From Acidiphilium rubrum (GTDB taxonomy: Bacteria > Pseudomonadota > Alphaproteobacteria > Acetobacterales > Acetobacteraceae): 64,000 bases of DNA. Positions 17,185 to 25,154 of this stretch are shown here, in pieces; the first letter of the stretch is position 1; the number at the start of each line of letters is the position of its first letter. The stretch lies in contig NZ_FTNE01000002.1 of the NCBI RefSeq assembly GCF_900156265.1, positions 164,813 through 228,812 on the forward strand, read 5' to 3'. Both the position numbers and the translations under genes were made by a program. The notes under the pieces are model-generated. The model was not told the origin of the DNA, did no database searches, and saw only the letters and a list, made by a program, of their open reading frames with translations.

Positions 17185-18353
17185 CGCGCGCCCGCCGCTT
17201 GATCGATCGCCCAGTCGATCCAGGGCAGCAGCGCCTCGATATTGGCGGTATCGACCGTCGCGCCGCCCCAGATGCGCAGGCCGGGCGGTGCATCGCGATA
17301 GGCGGCGACATCGTAGGCCACGCCTTCGGCTTCCAGCAGCGCGGCGATCCGTTTCGCCGCCTTGGCCTGGTCCTCCGCAGCGAGGGCGGCGAACCAGGGT
17401 GCCGCGATGGTCAGACAGATCGAGGTGCAGGAGCGGATCGCCGGGTCGGTCGCGAGGAACGCAACCCGGTCGTTCGCCGCCGCCCACGCCGCGACCGCCG
17501 CGAGATTGGCCTCGCTGCGCGCGATCAGGGCCGGCAGACCGCCGATGCCCTCGGCCCAGCGCAGCCCATCGAGCGCATCCTCGGCCGCCAGCATCGAGGG
17601 CGTGTTGATGGTTTCGCCGACGAACAAGCCCTCGGTCAGTTTGCCGCCGGAGGTCATGCGGAAGATTTTCGGCAGCGGCCATGCGGGCTTGTAGGTGGTC
17701 AGCCGCTCGACAGCGCGGGGGCTCAGCGCGAGCATGCCGTGCGCCGCCTCGCCGCCCAGCACCTTCTGCCATGACCAGGTCACCACATCGAGTTTCGCGA
17801 ACGGCAAGTCCATCGCGAACGCGGCCGAGGTGGCATCCGCGATCACCAGGCCGGTGCGGTCATCGGCGATCCAGTCGCCATTGGGGATGCGGGCGCCGGA
17901 GGTGGTGCCGTTCCAGGCGAGCACGATGTCATGGCTGAAATCGACCGCGGCCAGATCGGGTAGCTGGCCATAGGGTGCCGTCAGCACCCGCGCATCGGCC
18001 AGTTTCAACTGCTTGATGACATCGGTGGCCCAGGCTTCGGAAAAACTCTCGAACGCCAGCACATCGACCGGGCGGGCACCCAGCATCGACCACAGCGCCA
18101 TCTCGACCGCCCCGGTATCCGAAGCGGGTACGATGCCGAGGCGCCAATCGGCCGGCAGGCCCAGAACGGCGCGCGACCGCGTGATGATCTCGGCGAGCTT
18201 CGCCTTGGGCTCCTTCGCCCGGTGGCTGCGGCCGAGCAGCGCACCGCTCAGCGCCTCCAGCGCATAACCAGGGCGCTTGGCACACGGGCCAGACGAAAAA
18301 TTGGGGTTGGCAGGACGCACAGCAGGCTTTGCCGGCACGGACATATCCATCAT
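17181..18353 (-). CDS. serC: phosphoserine aminotransferase
   Basis: SerC transfers the amino group from glutamate to 3-phosphohydroxypyruvate using PLP. The 390-residue protein is the shorter-loop type common in alphaproteobacteria, with [14 protein letters not shown] at 17-30, [11 protein letters not shown] at 43-53 and the PLP lysine K197 in [15 protein letters not shown]. The first ATG follows AAGGGAGA; ATG codons at 18350 and 18344 are alternatives. It heads the serC-phzF-serA operon, with the PhzF-like gene overlapping its end. Confidence 0.96.
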   Translation of the reverse strand: MMDMSVPAKPAVRPANPNFSSGPCAKRPGYALEALSGALLGRSHRAKEPKAKLAEIITRSRAVLGLPADWRLGIVPASDTGAVEMALWSMLGARPVDVLAFESFSEAWATDVIKQLKLADARVLTAPYGQLPDLAAVDFSHDIVLAWNGTTSGARIPNGDWIADDRTGLVIADATSAAFAMDLPFAKLDVVTWSWQKVLGGEAAHGMLALSPRAVERLTTYKPAWPLPKIFRMTSGGKLTEGLFVGETINTPSMLAAEDALDGLRWAEGIGGLPALIARSEANLAAVAAWAAANDRVAFLATDPAIRSCTSICLTIAAPWFAALAAEDQAKAAKRIAALLEAEGVAYDVAAYRDAPPGLRIWGGATVDTANIEALLPWIDWAIDQAAGAR

Positions 18354-18437
18354 CGGTCTCCCTTGCAGAAGAAAAGCGTCCCGGTGGGGGGACGTGACCC
18401 GCTGCGGGCATTAGCCGATGATGGTGGGGAACGCAAC

Positions 18438-18466
18438 AAGGCCAGGGGGCCGAGCCCCCTGGCCTT
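18438..18466. terminator. strong bidirectional hairpin
   Basis: AAGGCCAGGGGGC (18438-18450) pairs perfectly with GCCCCCTGGCCTT (18454-18466) over a 3-nt loop. It lies directly after the stop of the glucan synthase-like gene and upstream of serC, so it likely ends the former transcript. Its arms match the outer-hairpin motif of the 233-bp elements. Confidence 0.65.
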
Positions 18467-18469
18467 CGA

Positions 18470-21196
18470 TCAGTCGCCCGCCGCGGTGCGGGCCGAGATC
18501 GGCATGCGTGACACGGGGAGCAGCGCGGGCGTCGGGGCCGGCAAGGCCTTGACGACTTTGGCCGGCAGCGCCGCCACGATCGAGACGCCGACCGAAGCAA
18601 GGTAGGGCAGCGACTGGGTGAACAGCACGACGCACCACAATTTGCTTTCCGGCGTCGCCCAGTGATGCCCGATGCCAACGCCGAGCAGCGCGCCCCAGGT
18701 GAGGGCCAGCAGCACGAGTTCCTCGCGCGCCATCACCAATCCCTGCACCAAAGCGGGGGCGTCCTTCATTTTCGGCGTCCGCAGGAACGGCAGTTTGTTG
18801 GTGAACAGGCCCTTCCAGACGGCTTTGCCGATCGTGTGCGACAGGGCGAGGCCCGCGACGGCGGCGCCGATCCGGTCGCGCAGGCCGCAGTTCACCCGCG
18901 CCGAATAGAGCGCGAGGATCTGCACGATCTTGAAGCCGAACAGACCGACCGAGGGCAACATGAACAGGATGATCGGGAATTCGAAGCGCACGGGGTCGAG
19001 GATCAGCCCGGCCGACCAGGCGAGGCCGAGGAACAGGAAGGCAAGGCCCAGCGCATCGCCCATCCAGGGCAGCCAGCCGGTCACGAAATGCCAGCGCTGG
19101 CCGAGCGTGAGCGTGCGGTCGAACGGCGAGAGCAGGGCTTTCCAATGCTTGCGGGTGATGCGCATGGCGCCATAGGCCCAGCGATAGCGCTGCTTGCGGA
19201 AGGCGTTGAAATCATCCGGCATCACACCGCGGCCGAAGCTGCGCTTGGAATAGACCGCCTCATACCCATCGCGGAACAGGCGCATGCCAAGCTCGCTGTC
19301 TTCGGTGATGCACCATTCGGCCCAGCCGCCCGCTTGATCGCCCGCGGGCTTGAGCAGTGCGTCCTTGCGGACGAGCGTCATCGTGCCGTGCTGGATGATC
19401 GCGTTGCGCTCGTTGCGATTGACCATGCCGATCTGGAAGAAGCCGGCGTATTCCCAGAACATCATGCGCTTGAAGATCGAGCCGTCGTTGTCGCGATAAT
19501 CCTGCGGTGACTGGGTGAAGCCCACCACGGGGTCGGCGAAGGCCGGCACCATGCAGCGCAGCCAGTCGGGATCGACGATGTAGTCGCTGTCGAGCACACC
19601 GATGATCTCGGCATCCGGCGCGGTTTCACGCAAGGCGAAGTTGAGCGCGCCCGCCTTGAAGCCGGGGTATTGGCCGAGGGTGAAGAAGCGGAATTTCGCA
19701 CCCAGCCGCGCACAATGCGCCGCCACCGGCTCCCACACCGCGCTGTCCTTGGTGTTGTTGTCGATCACCAGGACTTCGTAGTTCTCGTAGTCGAGGGCGG
19801 CGAGCGCGTTCAGCGTCTGTTTCACCATGTCGGCCGGTTCGTTGCAGATCGGCAGATGCAGCGAGACTTTCGGAAGCTTCATGCCATGGGGCGCCGGCAC
19901 CGGCTCGAAATGGCGTTTCCGCACCCGGCCGAACAGCGTCTCGGTCAAGTCGAAACTATCGGCGATCAGCAGGAACAGCAGCAGCGCCTGGCCCAGGGCG
20001 AGGGTGGACCACACCGCGGCGGCCGACCAGGACAGATAGGTCTCGCCCATCGTCATCAGCAGCATGGCGAGCGCGGTGCCGAAGCCCTGCACCAGCACGG
20101 CGAAGATCAGCTTGCCGGCAACCCGCATATCCGGCCGGCGCGAGAGCAGGCCGATGGTGATCAGCAGACCCAGCAGCGATGCACCGGCCGCCCAGGGCAG
20201 CCATGCGCGGTTCTGCAGGACCGGGCCGGTCAGCGACCATTTCGGCTGACGCGACTGCGACCACATGCCCCAATACCCGGCGGCACGGCCTTCGAAGCTG
20301 GTCTTCCAGGGCTGGTCGAACGCTTCCATCACGAAATAATTGAGATGCTCTTTCTGGGCGATGTTGAAAAAGTCGCGCAGAAACGCCGCCTGATAGACGC
20401 GCGAGGCCCGGGCACCGCCGATGTCGATGCCATCGGACGGCCAGCCGATCTCACCGATCACGACGCGCTTGCCCGGGAAGGCGCGCTGGACCTGATGCAG
20501 ACGGTGCAAGGCATATTGCACGGCGGTTTTCTCCGGCACGCCTTCCCAATAGGGCAGCAGATGCACGGTGATGAAATCGACCGATTTGGCGAGTTCGGGA
20601 TGATGCAGCCAGGTGTGCCACGGCTCGGCGGTCGAAACAGGCACATGGACGCGGGATTTGACGTAATCGATGTCGGCGGCGAGTTCGGCGACGGTGAGAT
20701 TGCGGCGGAGGATCACCTCGTTGCCGACCATGACGGATTTAACGTCGGCATTCGCGTTGGCGATTTTCACCACCTTCTGCAACTCGGCCTCGTTGGCCTT
20801 GGGGTGCTGGTCGAGCCACGCGCCGAGCGTGACATTCAGGTGATATTTCGCGGCCAGTGCCGGAATGTCACCCAGGTCGTTCTGCACAGTATAGGTGCGG
20901 ATATTATGGGTCTTGGTCGCCACCAGCGCGAGGTCGGCGTTGATCTGCTTGACGCTGGGGTAGACATTGCTCTGCGGGCTTTCGCCGGCATGGAACGGCG
21001 AGAACGCAAAACCCCCGATCTCACCGCTGTAGCCCGGCAGATTGGTCACCGGCCGGTTCAGCGCAGCCCAGATGCCGAAGGTCGCTCCGGCGGTGGCAAA
21101 AGCTGCCAGCCACGAAGCGGGATTGCGCCAGCCCGAGCGGGCACGCGGCCGGCTGACCTGGGGAGCGAGAGGGCGAAGCTGCGATTGATGCGTCAT
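18470..21196 (-). CDS. GH17-GT2 fusion, NdvB-like beta-1,3-glucan synthase
   Basis: The 908-residue membrane protein joins two enzymes. After a first membrane helix (about 28-46), residues 60-310 form a GH17 beta-1,3-glucanase/transglycosylase-like domain with E160 in VMVGNE and E249 in VVIGEIGWPSDG. Membrane helices (about 334-415) lead to a GT2 domain with D536-x-D538, TED at 631-633 and QRYRW at 669-673, followed by four or five more helices. Proteins of this type make periplasmic cyclic or linear beta-1,3(-1,6)-glucans, with the GH17 part branching or cyclising the chain. It stands alone and diverges from the CNNM gene. Confidence 0.9.
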   Translation of the reverse strand: MTHQSQLRPLAPQVSRPRARSGWRNPASWLAAFATAGATFGIWAALNRPVTNLPGYSGEIGGFAFSPFHAGESPQSNVYPSVKQINADLALVATKTHNIRTYTVQNDLGDIPALAAKYHLNVTLGAWLDQHPKANEAELQKVVKIANANADVKSVMVGNEVILRRNLTVAELAADIDYVKSRVHVPVSTAEPWHTWLHHPELAKSVDFITVHLLPYWEGVPEKTAVQYALHRLHQVQRAFPGKRVVIGEIGWPSDGIDIGGARASRVYQAAFLRDFFNIAQKEHLNYFVMEAFDQPWKTSFEGRAAGYWGMWSQSRQPKWSLTGPVLQNRAWLPWAAGASLLGLLITIGLLSRRPDMRVAGKLIFAVLVQGFGTALAMLLMTMGETYLSWSAAAVWSTLALGQALLLFLLIADSFDLTETLFGRVRKRHFEPVPAPHGMKLPKVSLHLPICNEPADMVKQTLNALAALDYENYEVLVIDNNTKDSAVWEPVAAHCARLGAKFRFFTLGQYPGFKAGALNFALRETAPDAEIIGVLDSDYIVDPDWLRCMVPAFADPVVGFTQSPQDYRDNDGSIFKRMMFWEYAGFFQIGMVNRNERNAIIQHGTMTLVRKDALLKPAGDQAGGWAEWCITEDSELGMRLFRDGYEAVYSKRSFGRGVMPDDFNAFRKQRYRWAYGAMRITRKHWKALLSPFDRTLTLGQRWHFVTGWLPWMGDALGLAFLFLGLAWSAGLILDPVRFEFPIILFMLPSVGLFGFKIVQILALYSARVNCGLRDRIGAAVAGLALSHTIGKAVWKGLFTNKLPFLRTPKMKDAPALVQGLVMAREELVLLALTWGALLGVGIGHHWATPESKLWCVVLFTQSLPYLASVGVSIVAALPAKVVKALPAPTPALLPVSRMPISARTAAGD

Positions 21197-21401
21197 GAAC
21201 CATCATCCGGTTAGGCGCAGAACCATCCTGCGTTGGACACCAGATGCGTGTGCAGTGCGGCATCGCACGGGCCGGATTGTGGCGAAACCTTGGCATTTAT
21301 AACGGTTTCGGCGTGTCTGCCGTGCTAGCATGGCCTTGTGTTATGACGTGGCTTAGATCGTCTATGCTATGTACGACTTATCGTTTCATCTCAAGGTCTT
21401 C

Positions 21402-22694
21402 ATGCAAATCATTGCTGAAATTGGTCTTTTATTTTTTCTGATCCTGCTGAACGCCGGGTTTTCCCTGGCCGAAATGGCGCTGGTGTCGTCCCGCCGGGCC
21501 GCGCTCGCGCTGATGGCGCAAAAACAAATTTCCGGCGCCGCTCGTGCGCGCACGCTGGCCGACAAGCCGGACCGGTTCCTGCCCACCGTGCAGATCGGCA
21601 TCACCGCCATCAGCGTCCTGACCGGCGTGGTCGGCGGCGCGCAACTCGCCCAGGCACTCACCCCCGAACTCAAGCACATTACGACCATCGCACCGATCGC
21701 GAGCACACTGTCGCTGATCATCACCGTCGTGACCGTGACGTTCCTGACCCTGGTGTTCGGCGAACTGGTGCCCAAACAACTCGCCCTGCGCAACGCCGAA
21801 CGCATTGCCTGCCTCGTCGCCCTGCCGCTCGACCTGTTCGCGCGCGCCGCCGCCCCGCTGGTGCTGGTGCTGCGCGGTACCACCCATGTCGTGCTGCGGG
21901 CGTTCGGCCCGGTCGACCCGCATCGCCGGGCCGTCAGTGAAGAGGAACTCAAAGCCATCCTCGCCGAAGGTACTGAATCCGGCATGCTGGAGTCCGAAGA
22001 GCGCGACATGATGGAACGCGTCATGCGCCTCGCCGACAAGCCGGTCCGCGCCATCATGACACCTCGCCAGGACATCGCCTGGCTCGACCGCACCGCCCCG
22101 CGCGGCCAGGTCATCACCGCCCTCAAATCGGCCCCCCACTCCCGCTTCGTGGTGTGCGACCGGAGCATCGACAACGTCGTCGGCATCGTCCAAGCCAAGG
22201 ATATTCTCGACCGCATGCTCGACGGCAAAGACATCTCGATCGCCACCTCGCTCCGCCAACCCCTCGCCGTGCCCGATGCCATCTCGGCACTCGACGCGCT
22301 CGAACGCCTGAAATCCGACCCGCTCGGCGTCGCCTTCGTGCTCGATGAATACGGCAGCTTCGAAGGCATGGTTACCGTCGGCGACCTGCTCGAAGCCATC
22401 GTCGGCGACGTCGAAGAACCCTCCCTCACCGAAACCGGCGAAGACGTGCCCGACCGCTTCGACCTCGACGGGCTGGAACCCGTCGATGAAGTGGCACACC
22501 GCCTTAAACTCGGCGACCTGCCGGCCCACGGCTCCTACCACACACTCGGCGGCTTCCTGCTCGCCCTGCTGAAACGCGTGCCCCGCCAAGGCGACGCCAT
22601 CGCCTACGGCGGCTGGCGATTCGAAGTCCTCGCCATGAACGGCCGCCGCGTCGAACGCGTCCGCATCAGCCGCGACCCTACCGTCGTTCCCTGA
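21402..22694 (+). CDS. CNNM/CorC (HlyC) family membrane protein with CBS pair
   Basis: The protein has an N-terminal CNNM (DUF21) transmembrane domain starting MQIIAEIGLLFFLILLNAGF, with SLAEMALVSSRRA and the FGELVPKQLALRNAE motif, then a CBS-domain pair (about 205-325, including PVRAIMTPRQDI and VLDEYGSFEGMVTVGDLLEAIVGD) and a C-terminal CorC_HlyC domain. Relatives act in Mg2+ or Co2+ efflux. I prefer ATG 21402 because it fits the family N-terminus and follows AAGG; ATG 21369 would add 11 residues. The second palindrome element lies just after the stop. Confidence 0.93.
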   Translation: MQIIAEIGLLFFLILLNAGFSLAEMALVSSRRAALALMAQKQISGAARARTLADKPDRFLPTVQIGITAISVLTGVVGGAQLAQALTPELKHITTIAPIASTLSLIITVVTVTFLTLVFGELVPKQLALRNAERIACLVALPLDLFARAAAPLVLVLRGTTHVVLRAFGPVDPHRRAVSEEELKAILAEGTESGMLESEERDMMERVMRLADKPVRAIMTPRQDIAWLDRTAPRGQVITALKSAPHSRFVVCDRSIDNVVGIVQAKDILDRMLDGKDISIATSLRQPLAVPDAISALDALERLKSDPLGVAFVLDEYGSFEGMVTVGDLLEAIVGDVEEPSLTETGEDVPDRFDLDGLEPVDEVAHRLKLGDLPAHGSYHTLGGFLLALLKRVPRQGDAIAYGGWRFEVLAMNGRRVERVRISRDPTVVP

Positions 22695-22728
22695 ACCCTC
22701 GGGCAGGAGAGTTGGACTGATCGCGGGT

Positions 22729-22963
22729 GGGTGGGGCTCTTGGAGGAAGCAAGGCGGGGGGCTTTGCCCCCTCGACCCCCACTAAGGGCGGAGCCCTTAG
22801 AACCCGCTAGTTTTAGGCAAGGGGAGGGCGCTGCCTCGGATTTTCCGTCGATCTGGCCTGTGTCGCCCTCCCCTTGCCTAAAACTAATGGATTTTAAAGG
22901 CTCCGCCTTTAACGGGGTCCAGGGGCAGAGCCCCTGGCCTTCCTTGCTCCTAAAGCCCCCACC
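22729..22963. repeat. ~235-bp nested palindrome element, copy B
   Basis: The inner perfect 23-bp pair (22808-22830 and 22864-22886) is identical to copy A, and the 3' portion with the TTTAAAGGC hairpin is nearly identical. The outer arms (about 22729-22755 and 22937-22963) pair imperfectly with each other but differ from those of copy A. It fills the convergent gap between the CNNM gene and proC. Confidence 0.85.
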
Positions 22964-22976
22964 ACCAGCGATCGAT

Positions 22977-23792
22977 CTAACCCTCCTGCCCGAGGGCGCG
23001 GGAGCGGGCGGTTGCGGCGTCGATGGCGGTGTTGATTGCGTGTGGCCAGCTGTCGGGTGCCATCAGGATTGCCAGGGCGCGTTCGGTGGTGCCGTTGGGG
23101 CTGGTGACGGCGCGCCGCAGGTCGGCAGCGGATTCGGGGCTGGCGGCGAGGAGTCCGGCGGCGCCGATGATGGTCTGGCGCGCCAGTTGCGTGGCCAGTT
23201 GTGGCGGGATTCCTTGGTCGATTGCGGCGGCTTCGAGCAGTTCGACCAGCAGGAACACGTAGGCGGGGCCGCCGCCGGAGACGGCGGTGACGGGGTCGAG
23301 CAATTTTTCCGCGGTGACGAATTCGATGGCACCGACGGCTGCGAGCAGTGTTTCGGCCAGATCGCGTTGCGTGGGCGCGACGGCGGGGCCGGCGCAGGCG
23401 ACCGTGATACCTTGGCGGATCGCGGCGGGGGTATTGGGCATGGCCCGCACGATCGCGGCGTTGCCGCCCAGGTGGGCGGCGAGCCAATCGATGGTTTTGC
23501 CGGCCATGATCGAGACGAACAGGGCGCTGCCGGCGAACCGTGCCAGCGGCGGCACGGCGATGGCTGCGATTTGCGGTTTAACGGCGAGCACGATGGCCTG
23601 TGGTGCGAAATCCGCCGGCACATCGGCAAGCGACGCAACGATGTCCACGCCATCCCCCGCAAGCGCCTGGGCACCGGCGCCGGGATCGAGCACGACGACG
23701 CGGGTGATGCCGCGCTCGCGCCAACCGGCAAGCATTGCGGCGCCCATTTTACCGCCGCCGACCAGCAGCAGCGGCGGCAATCGGGTTATCAT
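22977..23792 (-). CDS. proC: pyrroline-5-carboxylate reductase
   Basis: ProC reduces pyrroline-5-carboxylate to proline with NAD(P)H. The 271-residue protein has the Rossmann motif LLLVGGGKMGAAML at 8-21, the RAMPNTPAAIRQG substrate region and the dimerisation signature DPVTAVSGGGPAYVFLLVE. ATG 23792 overlaps the stop of the upstream YbjN gene (ATGA) and gives the standard N-terminus; extending to 23807 adds only MRRRS. The pairing with ybjN is common in alphaproteobacteria. Confidence 0.96.
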   Translation of the reverse strand: MITRLPPLLLVGGGKMGAAMLAGWRERGITRVVVLDPGAGAQALAGDGVDIVASLADVPADFAPQAIVLAVKPQIAAIAVPPLARFAGSALFVSIMAGKTIDWLAAHLGGNAAIVRAMPNTPAAIRQGITVACAGPAVAPTQRDLAETLLAAVGAIEFVTAEKLLDPVTAVSGGGPAYVFLLVELLEAAAIDQGIPPQLATQLARQTIIGAAGLLAASPESAADLRRAVTSPNGTTERALAILMAPDSWPHAINTAIDAATARSRALGQEG

Positions 23793-24292
23793 GCTTCGCC
23801 GACGCACTCCAGCATTGCGGCGGCCAGTGCGTCATCGGGTGATTTGCCGCCCCACAGCACGAACTGGAATGCGGGGAAAAACCGCTCGCATTCGGTGACG
23901 GCGATATCGACCATGTCTTCGACGCTTTCGGCCGAGGCGGCGGTGGCACCGCGCAGGAGGACGGAGTGGCGAAACACCGGCATGCCGTCGTCCTGATCCA
24001 TGCCGAAATGGCCGATCCAGAGTTTTTCGTTGGCGCGCGCCAGCAACTCGTACAACGCCTTGCGGCGGCGTTCCGGCGCTTTCAAATCGAAGGCGCAGGA
24101 GAAATGCATCACGGAGATTTCGTGTGACCAGGAAAAATACAGCCCGTAGTCGCACCAGCGGCCGGGCGCTTCGGCGGCGATTTCGCTGTCGCTGCGGCGA
24201 TCGAACGCCCAATCATTGGCGGCGATGACTTGTTCGACGATATCGAGGGGGTTGCCGACCGGATCGGCGGTCTGGGAGGCCAGGGAGGTCAT
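23789..24292 (-). CDS. YbjN domain-containing protein
   Basis: The 167-residue protein matches the alphaproteobacterial YbjN-like family: NPLDIVEQVIAANDWAFDRR near the start, WCDYGLYFSWSHEISVMHFS in the middle and PAFQFVLWGGKSPDDALAAAM near the end. The family has a type III secretion chaperone-like fold, and its function is not established. It is translationally coupled to proC. Confidence 0.88.
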   Translation of the reverse strand: MTSLASQTADPVGNPLDIVEQVIAANDWAFDRRSDSEIAAEAPGRWCDYGLYFSWSHEISVMHFSCAFDLKAPERRRKALYELLARANEKLWIGHFGMDQDDGMPVFRHSVLLRGATAASAESVEDMVDIAVTECERFFPAFQFVLWGGKSPDDALAAAMLECVGEA

Positions 24293-24410
24293 ACGCGGGG
24301 TCTCCTCCTGAGTGCGGAAGTCAAGCTTACGGCGGGATCGCCGGCGCCGAATCGGAGTCTACCGGAATTTTGCGCCGCACCGCAATCACCGTATGTCAGG
24401 TAAAAGTTAC

Positions 24411-24440
24411 AAAACAATAAACCCGCCACAAAGGACGGGT
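24411..24440 (-). terminator. rho-independent terminator of rpmB
   Basis: Read on the reverse strand, ACCCGTCC and its near-complement GGCGGGT form a stem (24421-24440) followed by TTATTGTTTT (24420-24411), a typical intrinsic terminator 34 bp after the rpmB stop. Confidence 0.75.
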
Positions 24441-24473
24441 CTTTTCGCGAGTCCGACCGGGGCAATCGGCAGA

Positions 24474-24776
24474 TCAGGCGGATTTCGCCTCCCGCTTCGC
24501 GGCCGCCTTGATCACCCGGCGCTTCAGCGTCAGCGCCTCGTCGGTGAGCTTGCGGTTCGGCGTGGTCAACAGAAACGCATCGAGACCGCCCTTGTGCTCG
24601 ATAGTCGAAAGCCCGCGCGGCGTGACCCGCAGGCGCACCGAATGGCCCAGCGCTTCGGACTGCACCGAGCTGTCCTGCAAATTCGGCAGAAACCGCCGGC
24701 GCGACTTGTTGTTCGCGTGGCTGACATTGTTGCCGGTGAGCACGCTCTTGCCAGTGATTTCGCAGCGACGGGTCAT
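24474..24776 (-). CDS. rpmB: 50S ribosomal protein L28
   Basis: The 100-residue protein is bL28 of the large ribosomal subunit: [20 protein letters not shown] at the start, [12 protein letters not shown] and the basic C-terminal [16 protein letters not shown]. The length is normal for alphaproteobacteria. It is a single-gene unit with its own terminator. TATTAT around 24826-24833, read on the reverse strand, may be the -10 box, but no convincing -35 is visible. Confidence 0.97.
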   Translation of the reverse strand: MTRRCEITGKSVLTGNNVSHANNKSRRRFLPNLQDSSVQSEALGHSVRLRVTPRGLSTIEHKGGLDAFLLTTPNRKLTDEALTLKRRVIKAAAKREAKSA

Positions 24777-25154
24777 AACGCAGGCCTCGATCCAATGCCC
24801 AGCTCACGCCGGGTCGGTGATAGATAATACAAGATCAGCCGCGCTACGGACCCCGTGACGCGGTGTTGCGCCGCTATATCGCCAAATCCGCCGCGCGGGT
24901 CAAGCGCCCGGCGAAAAAGGGGTAAGGCAGGGCAGGAGTAAGGTCTTCTTTTTTGTGAACAAAAAAAGAAGCAAAAAAAACTTTATCAATCTGGGCCCGT
25001 GCCAGTGAAACCGCCCGTGCCCCAGATTCAGAAAGTTTTTTGCTTCTTTTTTTTCAAAAAAGAAGCGCTTCACTTCACCTTGCTTTTACCAGAATCGGCC
25101 TCGCCGTCGATGCGTGATAGACTACACGCTCAACCCCCGTCACAGGAGTTGCGC
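24777..25154. repeat. intergenic region containing twin A/T-hairpin repeat copy 2
   Basis: This 378-bp gap between divergent genes contains one full repeat at about 24935-25072: hairpin CTTCTTTTTTG/CAAAAAAAGAAG near 24943-24973 and the inverted hairpin GCTTCTTTTTTT/AAAAAAGAAGC near 25042-25066. The middle, CTGGGCCCGTGCCAGTGAAA onward, matches the copies at 53491 (inverted) and 63846. The rest is the rpmB leader and the 80-bp leader of the debranching-type gene. No gene is seen. Confidence 0.8.
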
